Below, piece by piece: positions 1 through 7,077 of a DNA stretch of 46,562 nucleotides. Source of the stretch: Alphaproteobacteria bacterium (GTDB lineage: Bacteria; Pseudomonadota; Alphaproteobacteria; Micropepsales; Micropepsaceae). The notes beneath the pieces are model-generated. The model was not told where the DNA came from, ran no database searches, and worked only from the letters and a program-made list of their open reading frames with translations. Positions within the stretch are counted from its first letter, which is position 1, and each line of letters starts with the position of its first letter. The stretch is from the NCBI GenBank assembly GCA_028871345.1, contig JAGWNK010000032.1:1-46562 (forward strand), written 5' to 3'. A program made the position numbers and the translations under genes.

Positions 1-146
1 GAACAGCCTGATGACGATGTAACACCCACCCGTGACCTTGGTCACGCATGGAGAGCCGGATGCTTGGAAACTTGCACGTCCGGTTCGGCGAGAGGGATGG
101 AGAAACCAGCCTCTTAATCAGGGTACGGCGCTTCATCCCTACTCAC
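1..146 (+). mobile_element. 3' end of a group II intron (domains V and VI), cut by the window edge
   Basis: Positions 53-86 form a 34-nt group II domain V: a GAGCCGGA / TCCGGTTC outer stem, a CG bulge and a GAAA loop. The inner stem has two U-U mismatches, which may mean a decaying copy or a natural variant. Positions 93-146 fit domain VI, with a GGGATG / CATCCC stem followed by TACTCAC; the A at 141 is a plausible branch point and the intron would end in AC at 146. A GTGACC-TT-GGTCAC hairpin at 32-45 may belong to the base of domain IV. A reading frame ending at TAA 20-22 could be the end of the intron's reverse transcriptase, but six codons cannot show that. The rest of the intron lies to the left. 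I infer the boundary from motif similarity and did not fold the RNA. Confidence 0.75.
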
Positions 147-210
147 CTTTCGTCCCTTCTTTGTCCGTCTTAGGGATGTCCGTCTTCGCAAAAAACGTCG
201 TTCCTAACGA

Positions 211-235
211 GGAACAAAAAGTGGCTCGGACTGTT
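211..235 (+). promoter_or_regulatory. EcfG-type promoter of nepR-ecfG
   Basis: GGAAC (211-215), a 16-base spacer and TGTT (232-235) match the GGAAC-N16/17-cGTT consensus of alphaproteobacterial EcfG sigma factors, with one deviation in the -10. It lies about 85 bases before nepR, which fits the usual autoregulation of nepR-ecfG. The -35 is the right arm of an inverted repeat, GTTCC-TAACGA-GGAAC (200-215). Confidence 0.7.
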
Positions 236-321
236 ATTATGCGTGAGTGCCTCGCTTGGGCCAGCGCACAATCGGCCTAACTCCTTGAATTAACGTTATC
301 TTTTTTGCGTAGAGGGTTGAC

Positions 322-558
322 ATGGACGATAAGCAGCGCAGGAGCGTCGAGCCGGAAAGACTTCACCCGGTTGCCGAGGCCCTGCCGCAGGTGAAATCCC
401 CGAAGTCGGAGGCGGCCCGCCAGTACAAGGCCCATCAAAAGGCGATCACTCAAGGGCTGCGCCAGTTCTTCGACGCGGTGGCGGCCGAGCCTGTGCCCGA
501 GGAGTTCAAAGATCTCCTGAAAAAACTCGACGACGAGAAGACGGATGGTGGGGCATGA
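322..558 (+). CDS. nepR: NepR family anti-sigma factor
   Basis: This 78-residue protein is the anti-sigma factor of the general stress response. NepR holds EcfG inactive until phosphorylated PhyR titrates it away. The core runs from about residue 42 to 68, with the family's GLRQFFDAV helix followed by EPVPEEFKDLLKKLD, which is strongly diagnostic. The N-terminus is charged and probably disordered, as is normal for NepR. The ATG has an AGAGGG ribosome site six bases upstream. Its stop overlaps the start of ecfG as ATGA, so the two proteins are likely translated together. A PhyR gene, often divergent from nepR, is not in the window; the left flank is a group II intron instead. Confidence 0.93.
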   Translation: MDDKQRRSVEPERLHPVAEALPQVKSPKSEAARQYKAHQKAITQGLRQFFDAVAAEPVPEEFKDLLKKLDDEKTDGGA

Positions 559-1181
559 ACGACGCCGATGCGCGACCAAGTAATCTGACGCCGGAAGCGA
601 CCAAGGCCTTCCGAGAGGGCCTCGTCGAGATGATCCCGATCCTGCGCGCCTTTGCCCGCTCGCTCTGCGGGCATCGCGACCTTGCGGATGACTTGGCCCA
701 GGAAACGCTCGCCAAAGCCTGGCAGGCCCGCGAAAAATTCCAGCCGGGAACCAATCTCAAGGCTTGGCTGTTCGTCATCCTGCGCAACGAATTCTATTCC
801 AACCATCGCCGATCCAAGACCGCCGCCGACTATAACGCCGCCTACTCGCATGCTAGCGAGGGCGTCGAGGCCGAACAACACGCGCGCCTCGATCTCACCG
901 ACCTGATGCGCGCCTTCCGCCAGCTGCCGCCGGAGCAGAAGGAAGCCTTGATCCTGACGGCCAGTGAATTCAGCTACGACGAAGCCGCAGGTATCTGCGG
1001 TTGCGCCGTCGGCACGATCAAGAGTCGCGTTTCGCGCGCGCGCAAGCAGCTGCAGACACTCGTCGAGGGCTCTGCAGGACGCCTTCCGGACCGCAGAGAA
1101 CGGGCCGATGACCTGGCGGATGTCTTTTTCCGCAAGGTCGGCCCCAGCGACGTCGGGAAAGAGCAAAAAGAGCACCGGTAA
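555..1181 (+). CDS. ecfG: EcfG family RNA polymerase sigma factor (general stress response)
   Basis: This 208-residue ECF sigma factor directs RNA polymerase to GGAAC-N16/17-CGTT promoters under stress. Region 2 covers about residues 25-90, with the DDLAQETLAKAW core-binding motif and the NLKAWLFVILRN -10 recognition helix. Region 4 covers about 115-165, with LPPEQKEAL and the helix-turn-helix ending GTIKSRVSRAR. The tail after residue 170 is charged and less typical. The gene overlaps nepR by ATGA and faces the histidine kinase gene across 71 bases. Several promoters of the matching type follow within 7 kb, so its local regulon can largely be read from the sequence. Confidence 0.93.
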   Translation: MNDADARPSNLTPEATKAFREGLVEMIPILRAFARSLCGHRDLADDLAQETLAKAWQAREKFQPGTNLKAWLFVILRNEFYSNHRRSKTAADYNAAYSHASEGVEAEQHARLDLTDLMRAFRQLPPEQKEALILTASEFSYDEAAGICGCAVGTIKSRVSRARKQLQTLVEGSAGRLPDRRERADDLADVFFRKVGPSDVGKEQKEHR

Positions 1182-1252
1182 TCCGACCGTCGGACGATCG
1201 CCACGAGGCCCCACCGGCATAGCTGGTGCATGTCGGCGCTGGGTGTGGTTTC

Positions 1253-2782
1253 CTAGGACAGATGCGTGGAAAGCCGGTCTGCCGGAACACGCAGCGTGAT
1301 GACAACGCCTTCGCGCCGCCATTCCCGCTCGAGCGAACCATGAAGTTGGCCTTCCACCGTACGGCTCGCCAATAAACTGCCGAAGCCGGTCCGTTCGGGA
1401 ATCTCCTCGACCGGAGGGCCGCCTTCCTCGCGCCAGATCAGTTCGAGCATGCCGTTGTCGATACGGAATGTTATGCGAACAGTGCCGCCAGGTTGCGACA
1501 GCGCGCCGTACTTCGCCGCATTCGTCGTGAATTCGTGCAGGACGAGCGCGAGGTTCGGCACGGCGTCGCCGTCGGCCGGAATTTCCGGCCCCTCCACCGT
1601 GACGTTTGTGGTGCCAGCCGCACCGCACGCCTCGACGTAGGGAGCGATGATGGTCTGCACCAAAGTCGGTATCGTGGCCGTCGTGGCGCCGCCGCTCTTG
1701 GCGGTCGTCATATCGGGTCGCGTCAATTCGTGTGCCCGGGAATAGGCGCCGAGGCGTTCCTGCACCGACTTGGCAAGCTCTGCGGGCGTTCGGGCGGTCC
1801 GGGCGCTGAGGCTGACCAACCCGGCCGCGACCGCGAGCAGGTTCTTCACGCGGTGGCTCATCTCCCCGAGAAGCAGTTTTTGATACTGCTGCGCACGCCT
1901 GCGTTCGGTGATGTCGCGCGCAATCTTGGACGCCCCAACAATGCGACCCGACGCGTCGTGCAGCGGCGAGATCGTGAGGGAGACGTCGACGAATGTGCCA
2001 TCCTTGCGGCGGCGTATCGTTTCGTAGGACATCACACGCCCGCCGCGCCGGATGCGGTCCAAGATTGTCTTCTCTTCCTGCAACCTGTCGTTCGGGATGA
2101 GGATCGTGACGGGTCGGCCTACGGCTTCCGCGGCCGTATAGCCAAAGAGCCGCTGCGCGGAGAGGTTCCAACTCGTGATGACCCCGTCGAGGTCCTTGCT
2201 GATGATGGCGTCTTCGGACCACTCGACGATAGCCGACAGGCGTTGCTGGAAATAGTTCGTGCTGTCACGCTTGGTGATGTCGACCAGGATGTTGACGACT
2301 CCCACGAGAACATCCTCGTTGAAGAGCGGCGCGGGATACGACAGAAGCCGCACGAATGTGCCATCCGGCCTGAGCGCCAAGGCTTCGACGCCTCGAATCG
2401 CGCGCCGTTCCTTCATCGCCATGGCGACCGGATATTCGTCCTGGGGCATGGGGCTGTGATCCGGCCTGAACAGGCGCCACGACCCCCACCATTGCGTCAC
2501 GCCGAGCTGCGGGGCCTTTCCCCACAGCCGCTCTGCCTCTTGATTCCAGTAGATTACGCGACCTTCCGCCTCGGTCACGTAAACCGCGACCGGCAGGGCC
2601 TCCAACAGCGACCGCAGGACACCCACACCTTGTGGTGTGCCGCCGATCAACGCATCCAGTCCGGCGGGTTCGACCATCAGGTGAGACGCATCCAACGTGT
2701 CGAGGTCGATGGTTGTCAAATCGGGTTCCACTGTGCAGGTGGAACATGAAACGTCCGAAGGACCATCTGGGCTCCCCAGCAT
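1253..2782 (-). CDS. PAS-PAS-HWE sensor histidine kinase
   Basis: This 509-residue soluble kinase has two PAS domains, at about residues 55-170 and 180-293. The second carries the typical [10 protein letters not shown] and [11 protein letters not shown] edges. The phospho-acceptor helix contains SHRVKNLLA (His310). The ATP-binding domain (about 400-505) has [16 protein letters not shown] and WREEGGPPV, the signature of HWE/HisKA_2 kinases. Such kinases commonly phosphorylate PhyR, and the position beside nepR-ecfG suggests that role here. There are no membrane segments, so the signal is probably cytoplasmic. The ATG at 2782 is the most upstream start; its ribosome site is poor, and internal starts before the first PAS are possible. 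Confidence 0.88.
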   Translation of the reverse strand: MLGSPDGPSDVSCSTCTVEPDLTTIDLDTLDASHLMVEPAGLDALIGGTPQGVGVLRSLLEALPVAVYVTEAEGRVIYWNQEAERLWGKAPQLGVTQWWGSWRLFRPDHSPMPQDEYPVAMAMKERRAIRGVEALALRPDGTFVRLLSYPAPLFNEDVLVGVVNILVDITKRDSTNYFQQRLSAIVEWSEDAIISKDLDGVITSWNLSAQRLFGYTAAEAVGRPVTILIPNDRLQEEKTILDRIRRGGRVMSYETIRRRKDGTFVDVSLTISPLHDASGRIVGASKIARDITERRRAQQYQKLLLGEMSHRVKNLLAVAAGLVSLSARTARTPAELAKSVQERLGAYSRAHELTRPDMTTAKSGGATTATIPTLVQTIIAPYVEACGAAGTTNVTVEGPEIPADGDAVPNLALVLHEFTTNAAKYGALSQPGGTVRITFRIDNGMLELIWREEGGPPVEEIPERTGFGSLLASRTVEGQLHGSLEREWRREGVVITLRVPADRLSTHLS

Positions 2783-2909
2783 TCCTGTAACAGGTCGTTA
2801 TCCCTGCACTTTCCGCGACGCCAAGGTTAGCCTGTCCGGCGGCCGGCGTCTGTGACAAGGAAAGTAAGGTACGCACACCATTGACACATGCGATCAGGCC
2901 CGAGGAGCC

Positions 2910-2935
2910 GGAACCCAGCCCCGGCGCCCGGGGTT
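2910..2935 (+). promoter_or_regulatory. EcfG-type promoter of the DUF1328 gene
   Basis: GGAAC (2910-2914) and gGTT (2932-2935) are separated by 17 bases, close to the EcfG consensus with one mismatch in the -10. The site is about 30 bases before the ATG of the small membrane protein. Confidence 0.55.
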
Positions 2936-2964
2936 GTCCAACACAGGACAAGAGGACATATCCC

Positions 2965-3141
2965 ATGATCGGTTGGGCGCTGACGTTCTTCATCCTCGCG
3001 CTGATCGCTGCCTTTTTCGGCTTCTTTGCGCTGGCCGGCCTTGCGGCGAGCATCGCGAAAATCCTGTTGCTGGCGTTCATCGTGCTCCTGGTCTTGAGCC
3101 TCCTTTCGGGAGCGGTGCGAGGACGTCCTCCGCCGCTTTAG
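2965..3141 (+). CDS. DUF1328 family small membrane protein
   Basis: This 58-residue protein is almost entirely two membrane helices (about residues 3-25 and 30-49) separated by a short AxxIAK turn, followed by a basic, proline-rich tail. The opening MIGWALTFFILALIAA and the glycine/alanine pattern are typical of DUF1328 (YtjA-like) proteins. They are common in proteobacterial stress regulons and have no established biochemical role. The ATG at 2965 is chosen because an AAGAGGAC ribosome site precedes it and the family begins here; an upstream in-frame start at 2881 would lie before the promoter. The stop codon touches the -35 box of the csbD promoter. Confidence 0.85.
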   Translation: MIGWALTFFILALIAAFFGFFALAGLAASIAKILLLAFIVLLVLSLLSGAVRGRPPPL

Positions 3142-3166
3142 GAACCTAAAACGCGGCCGGCACGTT
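3141..3166 (+). promoter_or_regulatory. EcfG-type promoter of csbD
   Basis: GGAAC (3141-3145), 17 bases, then CGTT (3163-3166) is a perfect match to the EcfG consensus. The -35 sits inside the inverted repeat TTTAGG-AA-CCTAAA (3137-3150) and overlaps the last base of the preceding stop codon. The csbD start is 112 bases downstream. Confidence 0.75.
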
Positions 3167-3277
3167 GTTACGGTGCGAGCGGGCGCCCGGCACGGCCGCC
3201 CAGCCCCCTTCCCAAGACCGTTCGGGCTCCCGTTCGCATCATCCCAAAAAGAGAAAAGCCAAGAACGAGGTCAGCGA

Positions 3278-3481
3278 ATGAATACGGATCGCATTCAAGG
3301 AAACTGGAAGCAGCTTTCGGGCAAATTGCACGAACGCTGGGGCCAGCTTACCGATGATGACATTGCCAGAATTGCCGGACAGCGCGACCAACTGATCGGG
3401 AAGATCCAAGAACATTACGGCATTGCCCGCGATCAGGCCGAGAAGCAAGTCAAGGACTTCGAGGCCTCGCTGAAGCACTAG
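3278..3481 (+). CDS. CsbD family stress protein
   Basis: This 67-residue protein is a CsbD-like general stress protein. The family opening is clear: [19 protein letters not shown], then [19 protein letters not shown] and [16 protein letters not shown]. CsbD proteins are small, helical and strongly induced by stress sigma factors in many bacteria; their molecular role is not settled. The ATG has an AACGAGG ribosome site. A perfect EcfG promoter lies upstream, so expression should follow the general stress response. The gene ends beside the truncated ligD remnant on the other strand, whose reading frame runs into the csbD 3' end. Confidence 0.92.
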   Translation: MNTDRIQGNWKQLSGKLHERWGQLTDDDIARIAGQRDQLIGKIQEHYGIARDQAEKQVKDFEASLKH

Positions 3482-3872
3482 TCCGCCGTGGCGCAGCGCC
3501 GGCATCTTCGAAAGTCTGCGGCACCACCGCCGCGACGCACGCGCGAAGCGCCGGCGCTGGGCGGGCGACCGTCCCGCCGCCGTACGAACCCTGGGGGATC
3601 GTGCCCTCGAACGTGCCGTATTGCAGGGGATGATCCTCCACTTCGACGGCCAGGCGCTTCACGGCCGGATCGAGCGACGGCACTTTGGTAACCGCCCACG
3701 ATTTGTAAACGCCGTCCAGTTCCAGGCGCAGATCGTAATGCAGCCGCGTCGCCGCGTGCTTCTGGATGACAAAACGCCGAAACCGCCCTGCCGGCCTGAC
3801 CTTCCCGGCGGGCTCGAGCGAAATATGGAAGTCCCGTTTCCTGCGGTAATCTGTGAGACGCCCTAGGGTCAT
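3450..3872 (-). pseudogene. Truncated LigD-type 3'-phosphoesterase domain
   Basis: The first ~100 residues match the N-terminal half of the LigD phosphoesterase domain: [63 protein letters not shown] and [11 protein letters not shown]. After GGGTV the match stops. The remaining ~40 residues are alanine/proline/arginine-rich and unrelated, and no other frame continues the domain, so the second half seems to be deleted rather than frameshifted. In intact proteins this domain trims 3' ends during non-homologous end joining. The ATG starts 5 bases after the DUF3175 stop codon, so both may be on one stress-induced transcript. A functional mini-domain cannot be excluded, but the loss of about half the fold argues for a remnant. 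Confidence 0.7.
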
Positions 3873-3877
3873 GACCG

Positions 3878-4183
3878 TCAGCGCCCGTACAGCGCTCGCA
3901 GTTCGACCTTGGCATTCTCCAACACCCGTTTACGCCTCTTCGGCAGGTTCCTTCCCGCCCGATTGATGTAGAATGTCAGCATCGACATCGCCGAGCGGAA
4001 CGGTGCCGCTTTCCGCCGCCGGCTATGATCCGCCGACCGCTTGAGCGATTGGGCGATGGCTTTCGCGCTCCGCAGCGTGAAGACGCGGGGTGACAGCGTC
4101 AGGGCGTCGCTTTCGCGAGTCACGCGCCCGGACCACCTGCGCGTCTTTCCTCCATCTCGTCCTTTGTGTGCCGGTTTTCTCAC
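3878..4183 (-). CDS. DUF3175 domain-containing protein
   Basis: This 101-residue basic protein matches DUF3175: [18 protein letters not shown], then [20 protein letters not shown] and [20 protein letters not shown], ending in a Lys/Arg-rich helix. The function of the family is unknown; its charge suggests nucleic-acid contact, which is inference. The GTG at 4183 is chosen because AGGGAG lies six bases upstream and the conserved part begins soon after. A consensus EcfG promoter ends about 30 bases before it. The gene is followed after 5 bases by the LigD remnant, hinting at a former DNA-repair pairing. Confidence 0.8.
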   Translation of the reverse strand: MRKPAHKGRDGGKTRRWSGRVTRESDALTLSPRVFTLRSAKAIAQSLKRSADHSRRRKAAPFRSAMSMLTFYINRAGRNLPKRRKRVLENAKVELRALYGR

Positions 4184-4212
4184 GCCATGCTCCCTGCACG
4201 GATTATCAGGAT

Positions 4213-4237
4213 AACGATCTGCCGGAACGGCCGTTCC
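4213..4237 (-). promoter_or_regulatory. EcfG-type promoter of the DUF3175 gene
   Basis: Read on the minus strand, GGAAC (4237-4233), 16 bases and CGTT (4216-4213) match the EcfG consensus exactly. The -35 is one half of a perfect 14-bp palindrome, GGAACGGCCGTTCC (4224-4237). Confidence 0.72.
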
Positions 4238-4241
4238 CGGG

Positions 4242-4266
4242 GCAACTCGCCCACTCCCGCCGCGTT
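4242..4266 (+). promoter_or_regulatory. Possible EcfG-type promoter of the lipoprotein gene
   Basis: GCAAC (4242-4246), 16 bases and CGTT (4263-4266) resemble an EcfG promoter with one mismatch in the -35. It is 37 bases before the lipoprotein ATG. With the DUF3175 promoter it would make a divergent stress-promoter pair. Confidence 0.35.
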
Positions 4267-4303
4267 GTTTCTGGGTGAGGCGGGAACGCCTTTGGAGGCT
4301 TAT

Positions 4304-4630
4304 ATGAAAACCGCCTTGCTCGCCGCTGCCGTTGCTGCCGCGGTCTTGTTTGCCGCAGGATGCGAGACGGAATACGGTGAAGGCTACGGAGGCGGTTACT
4401 ACGCCGCCGAACCGGGGGATTGGGACGTCTACTACGACGGCTTCTACGGCCCCTACGCGGGCGGATATTGGGGCGACGACGACTTCTTCTATTATGAAGA
4501 CGAAGACGGCGGTTACCGCCGCGACGTCGATCACCACTTCCGCCGCGCGCCTTTCACCCACGCCAGAGGCTTCCACTCATCGCCGCGCGCCCGAATGAGC
4601 CCTCCGCCTAGCGACAATGGCGGGGGCTAG
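4304..4630 (+). CDS. Small Tyr/Gly/Asp-rich lipoprotein
   Basis: The 108-residue product begins with a clean lipoprotein signal: MKTALLAAAV, an alanine-rich hydrophobic core and the lipobox FAAGC with Cys20. The mature part is rich in Tyr, Gly, Asp and Glu up to about residue 70, followed by a His/Arg/Pro-rich tail ending in NGGG. I recognise no domain. It is probably anchored in the outer or inner membrane facing the periplasm. The ATG has TTTGGAGG five bases upstream. Its TAG shares the CTAG palindrome with the stop of a possible small gene on the opposite strand. Confidence 0.75.
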   Translation: MKTALLAAAVAAAVLFAAGCETEYGEGYGGGYYAAEPGDWDVYYDGFYGPYAGGYWGDDDFFYYEDEDGGYRRDVDHHFRRAPFTHARGFHSSPRARMSPPPSDNGGG

Positions 4631-4737
4631 CCGGCTTTCCCGGGCAGGAAGGTGTCACGATCAGGCTTGCTGCCGCCGGCAACGGATCGATAGCGTTGAA
4701 TCAGGCGGAGAGAGGCCGCTATGCCCAAAATCGCCAT
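4627..4737 (-). CDS. Possible small membrane peptide behind an EcfG-type promoter
   Basis: From the ATG at 4737 the frame gives 36 residues beginning MAILGIAASLRLIQRYR, with a hydrophobic stretch followed by a basic, polar tail. The same frame stays open upstream to a stop at 4821. Those codons encode an acidic segment (KGDRVDGENQDSVAIILG) that completes a convincing single membrane helix. That upstream part has no ATG, GTG or TTG placed after the promoter except TTG 4743, so the true start is unclear. No good ribosome site precedes ATG 4737. The support is a consensus EcfG promoter at 4836-4860 on the same strand with nothing else to drive. I recognise no family. Confidence 0.3.
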   Translation of the reverse strand: MAILGIAASLRLIQRYRSVAGGSKPDRDTFLPGKAG

Positions 4738-4835
4738 GCCCAAAATAATGGCGACAGAGTCTTGGTTTTCACCATCAACCCTGTCGCCTTTGTGGATCTC
4801 TTGTATTCTCTCGAATACTCACTCCACCCCAACAA

Positions 4836-4860
4836 AACGCCTTAGTCCTCAGCGCGTTCC
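4836..4860 (-). promoter_or_regulatory. Orphan EcfG-type promoter, minus strand
   Basis: On the minus strand GGAAC (4860-4856), 16 bases and CGTT (4839-4836) match the EcfG consensus exactly. It lies just after the stop of the Crp/Fnr gene and points into the interval 4,627-4,830, where only a small ORF or a non-coding RNA could be its product. Confidence 0.62.
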
Positions 4861-4870
4861 CCGCGCCATT

Positions 4871-5749
4871 TCAGCTGACGCTGTCTCCGATCGGCCGTCC
4901 GTTCGGGGAGGAACCCGTGTCCCGGCCAAAGGCCGCTGGTGGGCGCATGGCGGGCACCGGACGCCTTGTGGGTTCGCTGATCGAAATGTGCGGGAAGGCT
5001 GCGCGGTCGACCGGGCGATAGTCCATCGGCTCCCGGTAACCGGCCACCTGCGACAGAGCCTCCGGCTCCAACAGCGTCACCGAGGACCGGCCGGTCTTCA
5101 CATAACCTTTGCGTTTGAGAAGCTTGAACGTGCGGTTGACGTGTACGGCGCTGAGCCCCAGGCCATCGCCCAGTACTTCCTGCGTCAGCGGCAGCTGGAA
5201 GCTGTTGCCCTCGGTGAGCCCGGATTTTGAGAGGCGGGCATGGAATTCGAGGAGAAGATGCGCCACGCGCTCAAAAGCCTTTTGCTGGCCAATGCGAACG
5301 ACTTGCGACAGGAGATGATACTCCTCATGCAGCCGCATCACGTGGAAGGCGGCCGTAACGGCAGGAACGTCATGCGGCCGCTCGATGACCATGGACCTCA
5401 GCATGCCGAGGTCGAGCGTCGACAGGCGCGTCAGCGATACGTACGAAGCCTGCGCCGCTCCGTCCACGTCGGCGGACAAACCCATGATTTCCCCAGGAAG
5501 ATAGAAATTGAGGATCTGCCGCCGCCCGTTTGTGAGGTAGCGGGCCCGGCAGGCCCAACCGGACCGGATCAACCTCGGCCGCTCCAAGAGCTGGCCCTCG
5601 TCGATCAGCCGCGCATTCGGCCGGTGGGTCTGAACCGACCCCAACTGGCCGATCAACATGGATGATTCGTCCTTCGACAGCGGAATGCCGCACAAGGAAA
5701 GTGCCCCACCGCGAATCGCGGGGGAAAAGCCGACAAGGTCTGTTATCAT
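4871..5749 (-). CDS. Crp/Fnr family transcriptional regulator
   Basis: This 292-residue protein has a cyclic-nucleotide-binding fold in its N-terminal half. The pattern runs from LIDEGQLLERPRLIRSGWAC through RQILNFYLPGEIMGLSADV. A long connecting helix and a winged helix-turn-helix at about 165-235 follow, with LPLTQEVLGDGLGLSAVHVN and FKLLKRKGYV. The four-cysteine pattern of oxygen-sensing FNR is absent, so it is not a typical iron-sulfur FNR. About 60 C-terminal residues are proline-rich and look disordered. The ATG at 5749 is preferred because GGGGA precedes it and the fold begins soon after. Such regulators are common near alphaproteobacterial stress genes; the ligand is unknown. Confidence 0.85.
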   Translation of the reverse strand: MITDLVGFSPAIRGGALSLCGIPLSKDESSMLIGQLGSVQTHRPNARLIDEGQLLERPRLIRSGWACRARYLTNGRRQILNFYLPGEIMGLSADVDGAAQASYVSLTRLSTLDLGMLRSMVIERPHDVPAVTAAFHVMRLHEEYHLLSQVVRIGQQKAFERVAHLLLEFHARLSKSGLTEGNSFQLPLTQEVLGDGLGLSAVHVNRTFKLLKRKGYVKTGRSSVTLLEPEALSQVAGYREPMDYRPVDRAAFPHISISEPTRRPVPAMRPPAAFGRDTGSSPNGRPIGDSVS

Positions 5750-5918
5750 AAAAATTCCCCGACTGCGCAGACGGCAAGATCGCCGCAACCACAATAGTTA
5801 AGTTCGACCGGGGGCTTTGGTTCCCAGGAGCCGCAATATTTCTCAGTGCCCGCCCGCCCCCGTCATGGTATCGAACGCATGGAGTGGGCGTTGTGGTTGC
5901 ATACGATGGAGTTCGACC

Positions 5919-6431
5919 ATGCCCGACAAGAAAACCATCGAACGTGCAAAGAAGGACAAAGAACAAGGCAAATCGGCCTCGACCCAGGCGGGCGAATTCG
6001 TCCGCGAGGAGATCCACAAGGTTCGCCGAGGAGAGCATGGGGCGAGGTCTCCACAGCAGGCGATTGCCATCGGCCTGTCGCAGGCCCGGCGCGCCGGGGT
6101 CGATCTTCCGCCGCCCCGAAAAGGCCAGGTCAAAGAAAGGACGCGCCGGAGCGCCAAACGTGCCTATGAAGCCGGCCAGCACATGCGCAAGCCAGCGCGC
6201 CGCCCGCGCATATCCAAGGCCGTGACCTCCGTACTAAAGAGAGAGCCGACGGCGAGCGTCTCGGCCCGGAAGCTTTCGACGCAGGCCAAAGAAGCGGCCC
6301 GCCGGAGATCACCGGCTGCTCGATCGGCAGCGGCGCACAAGGCCGCCCAGACCAAGGGTAAGCGCGGGCGATCCGCAGCGGCTCGCAAGGCCGCGAAGAC
6401 GCTGGTGCGACACAGAAGGCGGAAGGCCTGA
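5919..6431 (+). CDS. DUF6496-type protein with a histone-like tail
   Basis: The 170-residue product has a short conserved segment, VREEIHKVRRGEHG followed by SPQQAIAIGLSQARRAG, that resembles the DUF6496 pattern (a glycine/lysine turn then QAIAIALSEARR). The rest is a repetitive Lys/Arg/Ala-rich tail with AAARKAAK-like and AAHKAAQ-like units, reminiscent of histone H1-type bacterial proteins. It is very basic and likely binds DNA or RNA; this is inferred from composition. The ATG at 5919 opens the MPDKK start typical of such proteins. The stop is three bases before the cupin start, so the two are probably cotranscribed. I found no EcfG promoter in front of it. Confidence 0.7.
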   Translation: MPDKKTIERAKKDKEQGKSASTQAGEFVREEIHKVRRGEHGARSPQQAIAIGLSQARRAGVDLPPPRKGQVKERTRRSAKRAYEAGQHMRKPARRPRISKAVTSVLKREPTASVSARKLSTQAKEAARRRSPAARSAAAHKAAQTKGKRGRSAAARKAAKTLVRHRRRKA

Positions 6432-6433
6432 TC

Positions 6434-6967
6434 GTGCCGCGGGCCGTTTTACCCCGCCCCTTGGAGGTCCTCAAATTCAGCGACGACGGGCAGACCCCGA
6501 ACAACCCGTTCCTGCCTGTCGTCGTCTACCGCACGGCCCTGGTCATGCCCGCGCACGCCGATCGCGCGGCGGAATTCGAGAGGATTCCTGCGGACAACGG
6601 CTGGACCGACGCCTGGCGGGACGGAATCTACGATCACTTGCACTTTCACAGTGCGACGCACGAAGTGCTTGGCATAGCCCGTGGCCATGTGCGCGTGCAG
6701 GTCGGCGGAAAATCCGAAACAATTCTCGATCTCGATGCGGGGGACGTCGTCGTGCTTCCCGCCGGCACGGGTCATCAACGGCTGGCTTTGTCAGGAAACC
6801 TGCTCGTCGTCGGAGCCTACCCATCCGGTGGCCGCTATGACAAGCCGACGCCTTCCGATACCGATCACGAACGTGCGGTTCGATCGATTGCCGGAGTCCC
6901 TGTTCCGGCAACAGACCCGATGTACGGCGCCAACGGTCCGCTGACGGAGATCTGGCATTCCCGCTGA
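6434..6967 (+). CDS. YjlB-like cupin domain protein
   Basis: This 177-residue protein is a single cupin. The first cupin motif is DHLHFHSATHEVLGIARG, with two histidines and a glutamate as likely metal ligands. The second is DLDAGDVVVLPAGTGHQRL, with a further histidine. The opening segment (residues 11-40, with NNPFLPVVVYR) matches YjlB-like cupins. The substrate is unknown. The GTG at 6434 lies two bases after the preceding stop, suggesting translational coupling to the DUF6496-type gene. The next gene downstream, glgE, has its own promoter. Confidence 0.83.
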   Translation: MPRAVLPRPLEVLKFSDDGQTPNNPFLPVVVYRTALVMPAHADRAAEFERIPADNGWTDAWRDGIYDHLHFHSATHEVLGIARGHVRVQVGGKSETILDLDAGDVVVLPAGTGHQRLALSGNLLVVGAYPSGGRYDKPTPSDTDHERAVRSIAGVPVPATDPMYGANGPLTEIWHSR

Positions 6968-6985
6968 TCCTCACCGGAACCCCCG

Positions 6986-7010
6986 GGAACCTTTTTGCGG
7001 ATGTCGTGTT
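6986..7010 (+). promoter_or_regulatory. EcfG-type promoter of the glgE operon
   Basis: GGAAC (6986-6990), 16 bases and TGTT (7007-7010) fit the EcfG consensus with the same -10 deviation as the nepR promoter. A second GGAAC lies exactly 10 bases upstream (6976-6980) without its own -10. The site would place the six-gene glucan/trehalose operon under the general stress response. Confidence 0.62.
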
Positions 7011-7077
7011 CAATCTAGGCGGCGGGCGCAAGCCCCGCCAGGACAGCGCTGTCCCATGCACATCGTCGAGGTGGGTC

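Noticed and set aside
450..2749. Long open frames of 590 and 418 codons across the ecfG and kinase genes
   Set aside because: They are shadow frames of high-GC coding sequence; the translations are Arg/Gly-rich without domains.
2789..2814. GGAAA-N17-TGTT on the minus strand as an EcfG promoter of the HWE kinase
   Set aside because: The -35 has a mismatch, and the -10 is only 7 bases before the chosen ATG, which would leave no leader.
4721..5230. Plus-strand open frame of 169 codons opposite the Crp/Fnr gene
   Set aside because: It has no recognisable domain, begins with a repeated MPKI motif from a local repeat, and most of it is antisense to a clear regulator gene.
7006..7077. GTG at 7006 as the glgE start
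   Set aside because: It overlaps the -10 box of the EcfG promoter, so a transcript from that promoter would not contain it.
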